A DNA stretch of 64,000 nt, taken from Stemphylium vesicarium (Eukaryota > Ascomycota > Dothideomycetes > Pleosporales > Pleosporaceae). A program made the translations under genes and the position numbers. The notes under the pieces were generated by a model. It was not told where the DNA came from and searched no databases. It was given only the letters and a program-made list of their open reading frames with translations. The DNA lies in the NCBI GenBank assembly GCA_004380135.1, contig QXCR01000087.1, positions 1-64,000 on the forward strand, written 5' to 3'. Below are positions 29,415 to 41,007 of the stretch, piece by piece (position 1 is the stretch's first letter; each line of letters begins with the position of its first letter).

Positions 29415-31693
29415 GGTTTAAGGTGCAGCTGATTGGACTTTGAGGATGTAGAAGTGGCTTGACACAGATGAGCTTCGTCCACGGTATTATATCAATGCCT
29501 CTTCCTCGCGATATTACCTTATCACATACGGATCACTAACACCTTCTTTCTGATGGATGCAATCATGTGCGGCCGTCGGACCTTATTAGGTAGGTACATA
29601 GCTAGCCAAGTGGACCATCAATATATTCCGATACGGACATTGATCATCCTTTGCTTATTCCACCAAGTACAACTCTGCATTTCAAAACTAAAAGTAGTTT
29701 TGATAGCTTCAGGAGATTTGTTATAAGTAAATTGGCTTGGTGTCGCGGCGAACTAGGGCTAAAACAATCAAGCGTCGGAGAATTGATTGCGTCAGGTTAG
29801 GACCCCGCAATTCGGATAATTGTCCTCTCGGTATACACACAACTACCGTTGGTACGCCTGACTGTGATTGCAGCGAAGATGGTGCGATGAGCAGCTAGGA
29901 AAGATTGGCTGGTAAGTGTCTTGAAAATCCCAGCTTTGTCTAGCGATGAAACTCGGAGCATGTTCAGATGACCTTGTCGCCCAGACGGACACACTATCTG
30001 ATGGATCCAATTGGCTCCAGTGTTCAGAATACTAGCAACCTGAATACACCACAATTAGATCCTTCCTCCTTGGTTATGCGCTGAAACGCTTTGCTGATAT
30101 AGGATATTCGGCTTGAGTAAGGGCGCGTCGGTCTTCCTGAAAGAAGGTCTGATCGTCGAGTGATCTGCCGGACTATTATCAAGAGATGTACCGCCAACCA
30201 GAATGCTCGATTGTAGGTAATGTACCTGCGTACTGGCCTCGACTCAGCCTTAAAGCCCATCTACTTGTTCTGGTGTCCAGACATACCGGATACAAAGACT
30301 GCACATGTTCGACGATTGCAGCAAGGGTAGAGCGATTGACCCTGCCGATTCCACTTCCTGTGTCGCGCCCTGGAGTAGCTTTATGGTTTCTAAGCTGCAT
30401 TTCTAAGTCTGTCTGCACCAAGCATAATAGTTGGATCGCGATAGCCAATGTTCTTATTATGTGTGGCAAGCAACGCGCTTAGGCAGGAGTGCATTTGCTC
30501 CCTATGGCTTGTATCTCGCACGCTGAATGGGATAGGCACTAACTGGGCCGATCTATGTGTAGTATTTAGCGGGTAAACTCGGGTGTAATTACGATGATCT
30601 CACCGCAGGCACGTCATACGGCTCCTTCACTCACTTCTGGCCTGTCAAAGTTAAATGCCTCAGATTGCTAATCATTGTCACGGTACCTAGATCGGTAGGA
30701 AGGGAGACCTCCTGGAGGAAGCCGGCATATCATCTGACTTTGGCTAATTATTTACTATGTTTCATTTGCAGACCTGGTAGTTAAGCACTAAGAAAGGTCT
30801 CGGCAAAACTGAACTTTGACAGCACAACCTTGGGATGATTACAGGATCGGCGAGAACTTGTTTCCAGCAGTTTGCGATTTTGAACTAGTGCGAAGAACTC
30901 ACTACCTCTTCTCTGATGAAATTCTTCACTAAGCAGTTTGATAATTTCGTGAAATACTTGTATAGCAACGAAGACGGATATCCGCGTACCCCAAAACCAT
31001 TTCTTTAGCGCAGTGTTGTTTTGCACGAATCAAGTAGGTACTTGTTGTAGGTGTTAGTATGACCACCGGTTCACTCTGGGATCAAGACACAGATTTGGCT
31101 GTCGGGAAAGAAGGCTGAGATGATATGGGGCATAGTTCAAAACGATGCTTACTTAGGCAGAATCCAATAAGATCATGGTGGTGGTAAAGAAGCTCAGGAT
31201 ACTGCAATTGGCCTCCACCATAATAAGACGCTACACCTAGGGGTGAGCAAAACTGGCGAGGCATGAGCACAGCATCGTGAGCAGACAAATGAAAAGCATG
31301 CGCAGTCCGATCGACATGGTGTAACAGCGCTGTTGCATGCATGGCTTGGTATACCTAGGTATCTAGTTAGTCGCGTGAGAAGATGGGAGACTGTCTCGGT
31401 AAACGAAAGTCGTGCTCTTTTATTGAATGAGAATGCACAGAATCGTATTCATCTTCCAGCTCTGGAGGTTGCATGACTACAGGGTTCCATCTCCCGGCCA
31501 AAATAAGAAACCACACTAGCCTCGGCGGCGCCCGCTCCACGCACGTTGCGCCCACACGTCTTGCCAGGCGCACGTCCCCTCGAAAAAGCACAGATCACCT
31601 CAACCCGGCTACTTTTCATCAACCCCCCACAACGCCGTAATCTCTTCTAAGGGCATGAGTTGGTGCAAAAAGAAATGTTTGAATTGCTGAGCT
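29415..31693. other. Gene-poor interval
   Basis: About 2.3 kb with only short open frames of no recognisable family on both strands (for example 30186-30482, 30179-30469). It may include the promoter of the secreted protein gene at the left. Confidence 0.45.
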
Positions 31694-31779
31694 GCATCGG
31701 CCGGGAATCGAACCCGGGGCTAGCCGACGTTGTCCGAAATGGATGGCAACGGCTAATTTTACCACTAAACCACCGATGC
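31694..31779 (-). tRNA. tRNA-Gly (anticodon GCC) with a short intron
   Basis: Read on the minus strand, the gene has acceptor arms GCATCGG and CCGATGC that pair fully, a D arm with GTTTAGTGGTAAAAT, an anticodon stem AGCCG/CGGCT, and a T arm CCGGGTTCGATTCCCGG. The anticodon loop begins TTGCCA, giving GCC for glycine. About 15-16 extra bases (TCCATTTCGGACAACG) follow the base after the anticodon, the normal place of nuclear tRNA introns. TTGTCCGAAATGG on the plus strand is this intron. No terminator T-run was identified with confidence. Confidence 0.93.
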
Positions 31780-32363
31780 TGTAGATGAAACCATCGCTGT
31801 TGTGCTTGTTCGATAGGAAAATGCTTCAAATCAAAATTTATAATGTTTTTGCAATGGAAAAGGAGCGACCCGTGCCTTTTACTCTCGGATGGGGTAGCCC
31901 CACATTGGTAAATCAAGACACTCACCTACCGGTGTCTCTTCCTAGGCCTCCACGCGTGTTTTTAATAGTTGCCTCTAGTGAAATCCAGAGCGACAGCAAT
32001 TTGTACGCCTTGTATGTGTCTAGCTGCGCAAGTTAGTATGGTTTTTCAATGTTTTTAGTGGAGCTACCACCGGCCCTGGTGGGTTGCTTTCGGGTATAGG
32101 CATAGGGGAGCACGACTTACTAAGTAAATCATCAAAGTTACTGCTGCAATGGGTTGCTGTTTGATCATCTACGCGTAAGATACTTGTAGTCGCATTCACT
32201 CATTGTGCGAGAACGAAGTGCAGAGGTTAAAGATGAAGGTACTGAGTTTCATGGCACACCAACAACCCACAGATTCAAGCACGTTCAAGAAAGTTATCGA
32301 TAGTGGAAGCATGTCAAGGTTCCATTTCTACGCTACAGATAGTACATAAAAGCTTTGCGCCGT
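31780..32363. other. Spacer
   Basis: No gene seen. A small inverted repeat, CCACCGGCCCTGGTGG, lies near 32068. Confidence 0.4.
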
Positions 32364-34428
32364 CTACGTCGCTTTAAGACACGCATCAATAACGCCCGCC
32401 ACCTGCAGACACTCCTCGTCACGCATCCTGTTTGTAAAAACCTGGATGGAAGTCGGTGCGCCATCCACAGCCTGGGGGTCATCTTCAGAAAATAACTAGT
32501 CAGCTGATGTTTACATGGAAAACGAGCGTCGCGGAAGAGAATGGGGGGGTGGGGATGGATGGTGCAACTCACAATTCGGACCAATCTGGCCCGGCCCCAT
32601 GAAGAGGGGTTCAGAATCGAGTTTGGCAGATGCCTTGCCGAACGGCAAAACACACGCGGGATACTATTCTGCACATCAGCAACACAAACTCCGTCACCAA
32701 GGCGAAGATGGGAGACTTACATCAAGCAAGTTGAGCAATAGCGTATAAGGCGGTACACCAAAAGTATCATGCGGAATCGCTGTATTCTGCGCCGCAGGCC
32801 CAATAACAGCGTCGAGTCTCTGCTCCTTCCACATCTCCCTCCAATCTTCTGCAATAGCTTCTCTTTTGACGTTGAGCGCGAGGAGTCGTGAGATACCAGT
32901 TAGACCCGCGCAGTCGTCGAGGAGGGACGTGTTGACGGCTGCAAATGCCTCTCCGGCTTGTATCACGGATGGCACGGGTGGCTCGCCACCGGCTGCAATG
33001 TGGTCTGGATGTGCATCGTCGATGCTGAAGAAGGCGAGGGAGAGTGCAACGGAGTCGGCGACGTGTGCGGCGGGATGGGGGATGATGTGGATGAAATGGC
33101 CTTGGGCTTCGAGAAGATCTACGGCCTCGGCTACTGCTCTTTTTACTGGGGGGTGTACGGGGAGAGATGGGTCTTCGGACAGGACACCGATGCGGAGTTT
33201 TGTCGAGTTCGTCTTCGGCAGGTCCCTCCAGGGTATGTCGAGGGTGGTGGAATCGTACAGCGCTGGCCTTGCTGACATGACTGAGCGGCAGAGAATTTCT
33301 AGGGCTTGGAGATCGTTGGCTCTAAACGTGGGTGTACGAAATCAGTATATGTCTCACATGCAGTCCGTACAGGGACACTTACAGAGGGCCAGCCACGGGC
33401 ATGAAGAAGGACTGTCCATCGCGGACGGGCGAGGTCTGGCCGCCGTACGGTACACGCGAAGCCGAGGGCTTGAAACCATAAGTACCACAGCAAAGGGCTG
33501 GTATGCGAATTGAACCTGGTCCTTCCCATCAGTACGACGCCAGATGTCCAGGTAAATAAGTTCTACACACCTGCAATATCCGTTCCGATACCAAGCGGCG
33601 ACCCCCGGAATGCAACGAGCGCGCCTTCGCCACCACTTGAGCCTCCGGCAGTAAGGCTGGTATTATGCGGGTTCAATGTACGTCCAAAGATATTGTTGTG
33701 TGAGTCCGCGGTCTACAGCAAAGCGTGAGTTCCGGCCCCCTCAAGCAACCTTCATATACACTTACCATCATAGTTTGCGGAATGTTCGTCTTCACGTACA
33801 CTACCGCGCCCAGCTCAAGCAGAACATCCACAAGCGCCGAGTTCTTGTCTGACACAGCATTATCCATGAAAGAAACAAACCCAATCGTAGCTACGGAACC
33901 AACAACCTGGAAACTATCCTTGATGCTGATCGGCAGGCCGTGGAGTGGTCCCACGATACGTCCCATGGCTCTTTCATTGTCAAGGAACCGGGCGCGTTCT
34001 TGTGCTTCAGGGAAATATGTCTCTGTGAGGCAGGATAGCTAGACCCTCGTGTTAAATACATGTCATCCTCTTCTTCCCAGATATACATGACTGACCAGTT
34101 GCTGTGCCATTGCCGATCGTTTTGAAAAGGCTACAGTGACTTCGAGTGATGATAGATCACCGCTCTTCAGTTTCGAGAGCAGTTCTTCCACAGTGTAGTT
34201 ATCGGTGATGTCCAGTTCCTTCTCTGTAAGGATACTCGACTTCCCTGGAATGTCCATGCCGATTACACGGTTTTGATGTTCCGCAATCGGCATCTTGAGT
34301 GCCTGCATAACTGAAGCGGGAAGGAGCCAGTCTTTCGGTATCTTATCACGAGCCGCTTGTTGTTTCGCAGCGACTTTGGTCTCCCACGTGGAGGTAAGGG
34401 TCGTAGTAGTCATGGTAGAAGTAGTCAT
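32364..34428 (-). CDS. Amidase signature family protein (acetamidase/amide hydrolase-like)
   Basis: Seven exons on the minus strand: 34428-34096, 34038-33766, 33712-33571, 33515-33383, 33321-32721, 32663-32573 and 32482-32364; 1,692 nt and 563 residues. The Ser-Ser-Lys triad of amidase-signature enzymes is present: Lys in LPISIKDSF, the cis-Ser in AGGSSGGEGAL, and the nucleophile Ser in GIGTDIAGSIRIPA, whose codons are split by intron 3. The enzyme would hydrolyse an amide to acid and ammonia. The gene is transcribed divergently from an MFS transporter whose neighbour is a Zn2Cys6 regulator, suggesting uptake and breakdown of an amide-containing compound. Confidence 0.92.
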
Positions 34429-34918
34429 GTTTTCGGAATCGAGTTAGAAGACTGATAATACTTCTGTGCATGTCGGGGGAACATGGCCGAATTTGTATGC
34501 TTGCAATAGCCCACAATTGCCGCGAAAGATATCCGTGTCTGACACATAGCGGGGATGTAGGTTAGTGCAAGATAGTACAGCTGCAACGCGCTGATATTCC
34601 GCAGTCTCCAAGATGTATGCGCGTACGAAATCTGAGCGGCAGTCGCTAGCGTGCCGCTACCCCACAGCCGACAGCGCCAAGCCGGTACGTTATGTGCCAC
34701 ATAATTGGCCCGATACGGCCCTGGTCGTTTTAGAAATAGGAGATCCGGGGCAGTGTAGATATCATTGCGAAGAGAACGGAATTTGACAAGGTGAAGGGGA
34801 GTCATGTATATATCCATCGAGCGTTGCCGCTGCACAGACATACCACGGACCTGTTGGACTCCACTCATCTAACAAACACTACTACACGATCTTTCCACTA
34901 TCAACATTTACCCTCGCG
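34429..34918. promoter_or_regulatory. Divergent promoter, amidase / MFS transporter
   Basis: The 490 bases hold both start regions. CGG and CCG triplets, the half sites of Zn2Cys6 factors, occur (for example CCGAATTTG near 34488 and TACGGCC near 34714), but no perfect CGG-N-CCG palindrome was identified. Co-regulation by the neighbouring Zn2Cys6 protein is inferred. Confidence 0.4.
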
Positions 34919-36731
34919 ATGAAGGAGACGGTTGCCCACATGGAGGATGACGATACGGTCTGGGCACCCGGTACTGTACGGCTAGAAGATTGCACGTCAT
35001 CAGACTAAGTTCACCAATCTCCTGCTAACCACGCGTCTCTAGTAACTCGAACGGCGACAGATGTAATCCTCCATCCAATCCCCAGTACCGATCCGGACGA
35101 TCCTTTGAACTGGAGCAAACTACGCAAAGCGGCCAATTTCGGACTCGTCGGCTTCTTCGTACTGTGGACATTCGTACAACTCCAGATTGGCGCCACGTCC
35201 TGGGGCGAGTTGATGGCCGAGCTGCGGTTCACTGTCGATCAGGTGAACAACGGATCCGCCATCAGCTCGGCTGGTCTGGGTATCGGCTGTATGCTGTTCA
35301 TGCCGTTTGTACACAAGTATGGTCGCCGTCCCCTCTACTTGATCAGTTCAGTGCTGCAACTGAGCTCCGTTATATGGCAGGCGAATGTCCACAACTACGG
35401 TGATTGGATGGGAGCCAACCTGCTCGGAGGCCTAGGTGGTGCCATCAGCGAAGCGGTCGTCCAAGTCACCATCGCCGACCTCTTCTTCGTACACCAACAC
35501 GGCACCATGAACGCGTGGTATCTCATCTTCACCTCTGTGGGTGCAACCCTGGGTCCCGTAGCTTCCGGCTTCGTAGTCATCTCGCAAGGGTTTAGGTGGA
35601 TATGGTGGTGGTGCACCATCTTTCTCGCCCTCAACCTCGTGGCCGTCATCTTTTTCTTCGAGGAGTCAAAATACATCCCAGTCCTCAATGGCCAGAGCAT
35701 CCCCTTGGACCGCGAGGACCCTGCCACAAATGGTGCCAATAGCGCCTTCAACGACGTCGAATCGCGGAAAGCAGGGAAAGACGCTGGAGATGTCAAGCAC
35801 AGTACCATGGAGAGAGTGCAGTCCAGAATCCACACAACCCTGCCACGGAAGTCTTACTACCAGCGGATGGCCCTCGTAACCCCTTCAGCGGATTCAATTG
35901 GTCACCATTTCTACCAACCCATCGTGGTGCTGTTCACCTTCCCAGCGGTTGCCTATGCCGCGCTGACCTACGGCACGATACTGGCGTGTCTAGCGTTGAT
36001 GTCCTCCTTGCAAGCGGTGTACTTACTTCGGCCACCTTACAACTTCGGCCCTTCTGGTATCGGACTAATGAATATTGCCCCGTTTGTCGGGTCGTTCCTT
36101 GGGTTCTTTGCCGGTGGCTTTCTCAACGACAGGTCGATCATGCGGTTTGCGAGACGAAATAGGGGCATCTACGAGCCGGAAATGCGGCTCTGGCTGGGAC
36201 TTGTATGTGCCTTGCTCCTTCCAGCTGGCGTTCTCATGTTTGGCTTAGCCTTGGCTAGAGTAAGTTTATAATAGTCAATAGTGGATTCCATCTGCTGACA
36301 CATCTTTAGGGTGTGCAATGGATAGTTCTGGCCATAGGCTTCGGCTTGTTTGGTTTTACGTTCGTGCTCGCGAGCGGTATCGCTCTTGCATATGTGACCG
36401 ACTGCTACCAAGAGGTAAAGCCCCCCGAAAGCTCTCTGAATGCAATGCAGATGCTGACAGCACGGTAAAGATTCTAGGAGACATCATGATTGGCATCGTC
36501 TTTGTCAGGAACCTCTTCTCCGTCCTCATCCTCTTCACGCTCACACCGTGGACCGCAAGCATGGGGATCCAGAACGTAGCTATCATTACGGCCGCATTCT
36601 GCTTTGCAATCCTTTTGCTTCCAATGCTGCTCCTCGTTTGGGGTAAGAAGATGAGAATCGCGACCGCGAAACGGTATCACCGGATGGCGATGCGACAGCC
36701 AGCCCATCGGACACTGGGGCAACATTCATAG
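34919..36731 (+). CDS. Major facilitator superfamily transporter (DHA1-like)
   Basis: Exons: 34919-34970 (or to 34991), 35043-36259, 36310-36414 and 36471-36731; 544 residues (551 with the longer exon 1). The protein has a cytosolic N-terminus, then LNWSKLRKAANFGLVGFFVL as the first helix entry, KYGRRPLYLISS between helices 2 and 3, and a long central loop around residues 215-270. About twelve membrane segments are visible. Members move drugs, toxins or small metabolites with protons. Intron 1 is uncertain: a GT donor at 34971, or a GC donor at 34992 that would keep the sequence WAPGTVRLED. Its neighbours are the amidase and the Zn2Cys6 factor. Confidence 0.88.
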
Positions 36732-36853
36732 GTTAGATGATTGTGTTCTTATGCCCTCTGTTGGAAGTCCTCCGTTGTGGACTGAGAGAGCTCGCATAGT
36801 CATCCTGCAGTCCTCGTTTGTGGAATAAGGTCTGAGCTTCTCTTCCCAATGGG

Positions 36854-38281
36854 TCATCGCGGGAGCAATGTGATTATATCACACCAGTGTACCTCACCCC
36901 GAATGTCTTTGATAGTCCAGAATGCCTTCATTTGATCCTTGATTCTCGCTCGCATTTCTTTTGAGTATTCAATAAAGACTTCAGCCTTCTCCAGTGCCAT
37001 TTGACGGTTGTTACGATCGGTAAGCTCGAAGCAAGCAACCATGAACGCGACCGTCACACATGGCATGGAACGCTCGGTACGCTCAAGCGTCAACCATAAC
37101 TCTCGCAGTATTGCATCTGACAGAGTCGCACCTGCCGCCACTTTTGTGCCATAAGGATGGCGTATTCGGTGTATCAGAAGCAGTATGAACCAGCGATAGA
37201 CTTTTGCCTGGGCCAATAAGCTCACCACTTCCTCTTGCAGAAAGCGATCGGCAAAGCTTTCAGGTATTGCTGGTATCCATTTGGAAACGGCTGATTCCAT
37301 TGCATCCAGAGCTTTTGTAGTCTCATCAGGGTCGGGCCGCTCATCCTGGCGCAATGCATTGCTAATCTTGCAAATATCGTAAAGATGGGTTAGCATAGGC
37401 GCCGCGATGCCGATGAAACGATCCACGTAGCCGTTTGCGAGCTCAGCCTTGAACCTCAGCGTTGGCACCTCGGCCAACAAAAGACATTCTTCGGTCTCGG
37501 CTTCGATGAGGCAAATGAGCAAAGCCAGACAGTCAGAATCAAACTCCGTGGATGTGTCGTACTTTGGTTTGATGGTCATGAGCGTATGTCGGCATATCGA
37601 CAATGAGGACCCAGAAATATATAGCGCAAACGTGATGGCGCTAACTGCCAGCATTAAGAAGGTAGAAAGTTCTCCAGGATCGAAGCCTTTGAGAGAGCGC
37701 AGCGTGGAAATTGCAGAAGCAGCCCGTCTGTGGCCGATAGTCCGGTCTTCGTGGAAGGGTTCTGGTTCATGTTCGTAAGCCAGAAGAGCTGCAGCGGCTA
37801 TCAAGGCGTCGTGGACCCATGGCGGCGCGGTGTGGAGGTGTCGAGCGAATGTTTTGTGGTGATTCACGCGGAAACTTGGTACAATTAAAAAGTGTCCAAT
37901 CTGTGGTCGGCCCTGAGAAATGCCCTTGATGATGAACATTTCCCGCTCGCTGAAGCGTGACAACGCTGAGGGAGTCCTAGGTACAGACATAATCTCCGAC
38001 GCAGGGCTCGTCGCAATATTGGATCCCGAGACAGAAGATGCAGGCGTCGAGGGCGGAAGAGAGCTTTCGCTACCAGCGTGGCGTTCTTCGAGTCCAGTCG
38101 CACCCTCCTCTTTGCGGTGATAACGAGGCTTGCGGCCAGCCGTCCCCAGTGGTCTTAGAGTGAGGCATACGTTCTGCAGTCGTTGGCAGCGTTCGCAAGC
38201 CTTCTGGCCAGGCACAGGACGGCATTTTTCTTTTACTGCGTGACAGCGATCGCATGCTCGCGTCGTTGGTGATCTGCCCAT
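36854..38281 (-). CDS. Zn2Cys6 fungal transcription factor
   Basis: A single-exon gene, 475 residues from the ATG ending at 38281; nine more codons are open upstream. The binuclear zinc cluster is CDRCHAVKEKC with CERCQRLQNVC (cysteines 10, 13, 20, 29, 32, 39; CX2CX6CX8CX2CX6C), right at the N-terminus as usual. A Ser/Pro-rich linker and a helical regulatory domain follow. The gene converges with the MFS transporter, 122 bases apart, and is the natural candidate regulator for the amidase and transporter pair. No pathway can be named. Confidence 0.9.
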   Translation of the reverse strand: MGRSPTTRACDRCHAVKEKCRPVPGQKACERCQRLQNVCLTLRPLGTAGRKPRYHRKEEGATGLEERHAGSESSLPPSTPASSVSGSNIATSPASEIMSVPRTPSALSRFSEREMFIIKGISQGRPQIGHFLIVPSFRVNHHKTFARHLHTAPPWVHDALIAAAALLAYEHEPEPFHEDRTIGHRRAASAISTLRSLKGFDPGELSTFLMLAVSAITFALYISGSSLSICRHTLMTIKPKYDTSTEFDSDCLALLICLIEAETEECLLLAEVPTLRFKAELANGYVDRFIGIAAPMLTHLYDICKISNALRQDERPDPDETTKALDAMESAVSKWIPAIPESFADRFLQEEVVSLLAQAKVYRWFILLLIHRIRHPYGTKVAAGATLSDAILRELWLTLERTERSMPCVTVAFMVACFELTDRNNRQMALEKAEVFIEYSKEMRARIKDQMKAFWTIKDIRGEVHWCDIITLLPR

Positions 38282-38609
38282 TGCAGATGTATTAAAGATG
38301 CGCCACACAGAGTCATTGTAAAGAATGGTGATGGGATTGCAGATGGCTGGTGGTTGCCCAGATACTAGTAGGTAGCTACATGTAGCTAGCTCTGGTGGGA
38401 TATGCCGGCGAAGCTAATTAATCATCACGTGCGCCTGGCCCATTCAGCCTCGGGAATTGGGGGAAGGGCGCTCAATATTGATACATGCATGGAACATGTG
38501 GTGTTAGATCGCATGCGCCACGTTCATTGCGTAAAATCAATGTCTCGATTATATACATGTACGCCTTTTGCAGGGCCAGACTGCGCCCTACTACTCGGCA
38601 TCAAGCCAT
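38282..38609. other. Promoter region of the Zn2Cys6 gene
   Basis: About 330 bases. The doublet TAGGTAGCTACATGTAGCTAG near 38370 is palindromic but unassigned. Confidence 0.4.
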
Positions 38610-39614
38610 CTAATGTGCGTGCTCTGCATCCTCCTCACCACAGCCACAATCCGGGCCGAATTCGCGTCGCGCTTCCCTCGCTTGTTCCTGCCATGGCTGA
38701 AGCTTAATTTCCCGCTTCTGCTCTCGCTCCCACTTTCCATGGCCGTGGCTCTTCTCGTTCAACTCGACAAGTGCATCTAGCCAAGCCGCGAGTCGGTAAC
38801 CGGCTTTCGCGAGTTGCTTAGTGACAACGGGGATTGCGGAATCCCAATAAGCACCGGACAGCTCTTGTCCAAAGACTGCGTCCGGACCATCCGGAATGAC
38901 AGTGGAACAAACATATAAATTTGCGTCGCGAGCCCATCTCATAGAGCTGCTGACTGCGTCTTTGGCTTTCAAGCCCTTAAGCCATGTCTTGCTTTCCTTC
39001 TTGAATTTTCCATGTTTGATCTCCGCGGTGAGATTGTTTGCCAAGGCTAGCGCGTTGGCTTGAGAAAAATTTCCGTAAGCTTTTTGTGGGATCGCCGTGT
39101 CCCAGATGGAGTGGAGGTTTGTGTGTACACCGTTGAAAGTGACATTGATCAGATTGCCGCCAACAGCAATGTTCTCGACATGCAGGGGCTGATGAATGTC
39201 ACCAATAAAGTGAATAACCCACTTCAGGGCCTTTTGCTGCTCCACGACGCCAACTGATTTCTGGAAAGCGCGGCTAGAGTAGTTGGCAAGGGCGGAAACA
39301 ATGCAGCCCTCCTCGGGGCAGTCGCGCTCGTAGTCGATGTTGCAGCTTTCAGGCGGGTTGTCTAAAGCGTCAATGTAGTGGTAGACGGATGAGAACTGAC
39401 CGCCCTCTTCATATCGGTAGCTGTCGGCCCAGGTGGCCACATTGGCAAGATATGTGGGTGAGGTGTCGTTCAGAAGGCTCTGGGCGAATTTTGCAGTCTT
39501 GTGAGAAACGAGGTTTTGTGCCATGTACGCTACAGCGGTATGACCCAAGGAACCCCAAGCAGAGGCATAGGGGACAGCCGCCAGCAAAGGGATGAGTGAC
39601 TTGGAGGGAGCCAT
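38610..39614 (-). CDS. Secreted S1/P1-type single-strand nuclease
   Basis: A single-exon gene for 334 residues. The signal peptide ends before Trp20 (YASAWGSLGH), so Trp becomes the mature N-terminus and a zinc ligand, as in nuclease P1. Further zinc ligands are in place: His25 (GSLGH), Asp64 (TWAD), His79 (VYHYID) and HFIGDIHQPLHVEN with His135, Asp139 and two more His; then HSIWDTAI. The enzyme cuts single-stranded DNA and RNA outside the cell, supplying phosphate and nucleosides. A charged C-terminal tail (KWEREQKREIK) goes beyond the catalytic domain. Confidence 0.93.
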   Translation of the reverse strand: MAPSKSLIPLLAAVPYASAWGSLGHTAVAYMAQNLVSHKTAKFAQSLLNDTSPTYLANVATWADSYRYEEGGQFSSVYHYIDALDNPPESCNIDYERDCPEEGCIVSALANYSSRAFQKSVGVVEQQKALKWVIHFIGDIHQPLHVENIAVGGNLINVTFNGVHTNLHSIWDTAIPQKAYGNFSQANALALANNLTAEIKHGKFKKESKTWLKGLKAKDAVSSSMRWARDANLYVCSTVIPDGPDAVFGQELSGAYWDSAIPVVTKQLAKAGYRLAAWLDALVELNEKSHGHGKWEREQKREIKLQPWQEQAREARREFGPDCGCGEEDAEHAH

Positions 39615-40134
39615 GACGGCAATTGAGAATGTTCAAGTACTTTGAACGGTATTGAGGGAAGCGTAGGGAAGTGCTATACCGAAGAACTCGTTGGCTTATA
39701 AAGAGTACGGTAGCCCGCAACGGCACCATACTGTGACCAATTATCTCGACGATATCGGCCATGTCCGTACCATTGTCACGGTGCTTGATCGAGACCCTGT
39801 CAAGCTTGGAGCGGAGATATGCAGGTGGCTTGGGATGCTAACCTAATAAGGAAGGTTTTACACCCGGATAGGCAGGCGCTTGGCGGCGACCAGGAATCTG
39901 AGCCTCTTGTCAATAGCACGTTGTGACTTGTCATTGGACGATATCGTTACCGCAGAACCGGAGATGATGATCAAAAGGGGACATTGATATGGGAAACATC
40001 TCTATATGCGTCTAGAGTATGTACGTATATGGCTACCGACGGTTATATTGGCTTGAAGACAGCCCGGGTATCTTAAACTATCAATGTTCTCCAAACTCCA
40101 GATATAAATGCACGGAATGATAATGTGATGACGC
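39615..40134. other. Spacer between nuclease and derlin genes
   Basis: About 520 bases; upstream region of the nuclease gene. No gene seen. Confidence 0.5.
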
Positions 40135-41007
40135 TCAATGCACCGGCGCAGCCTCTACTGGATCGTTCTCGCCGAGTGCGTCTACGTCTGTTGGCACCTC
40201 GTCTTCGGCTATGTCTTCTACAGGAGCGGGGCGCCCTTCGATCAAGCGAATCCACCATGCGGGAGGGTCGAGAGGGCTGTGGTTGTTGTGAAGCGGTGGG
40301 TAGATATCGTTGAAGTAGTACCAAACTGCTGCGAATTAGATGAAGTTTAGAAACATCGGGCCAAGATACCTACTGTGTCCGACGACGATGCCGCACATCT
40401 CATCCTTGGGCACCGTCCCATGCATGATGAGCGAAAAGGCTAACAAAACCCAGGGAAGATACGGTGCTTTGAATACGAGCAATCCCAAGAAGCTGAGCAT
40501 GGTATCCGGATTCTTCCTACTCCAGATGTAGATGAGGGTGCTTGAAAGCGCGGAACCAAGGAAGGCCATAGAGAACATGGGTGCAATGCAGAGGAGGAGC
40601 GAGGAGGCGAAAGTGAGGAGCCAAGCGAAGTGTGCCGTGGAGCGCCCGGACGACTCTTCTAAAAGGCGGGCATAACGCTGGAGGAAGAAGATGTGGTAGA
40701 GGAGGTCAAGGCTAAGCGGACCAAAATAGAAGAAGGTCGTGAGCAGTCTCCAGTACTATCACATATCAGCGCACGCCTCTCCGCTCAGACTCAACATCCG
40801 ACGTACCTGACTCTTGAAGAAAACCGTCCGGACGCTGTAGAACAACTGGAAAGGCGAGATGATGTGACATTGCACCAGCACACTTGCGCTCAGCGCGGCC
40901 GTCATCCACCAGCGAGTGCATACGGGCATTTCGTAGAACCATTGCTCGAGCGGAAAGCCTCCGACCCCTCCCATCATGCCATCCCCGCCTTGCAGAACAT
41001 TGGCCAT
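40135..41007 (-). CDS. DER1: Derlin (DER1-like ERAD membrane protein)
   Basis: Three exons: 41007-40807, 40755-40374 and 40328-40135; introns of 51 and 45 nt; 777 nt and 258 residues. Typical derlin sequence: EQWFYEMPVCTRWWMTAALS near the start, then FQLFYSVRTVFFKSQYWRLL across intron 1, FFYFGPLSLDLLYHIFFLQR, LSFLGLLVFKAPYLPWVLL and GIVVGHTVWYYFNDIYPP across intron 2, WWIRL near the end. Derlins are rhomboid pseudoproteases of the ER that help extract misfolded proteins for degradation. The acidic C-terminal tail (PVEDIAEDEVPTDVDALGE) is typical of fungal members. Confidence 0.93.
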
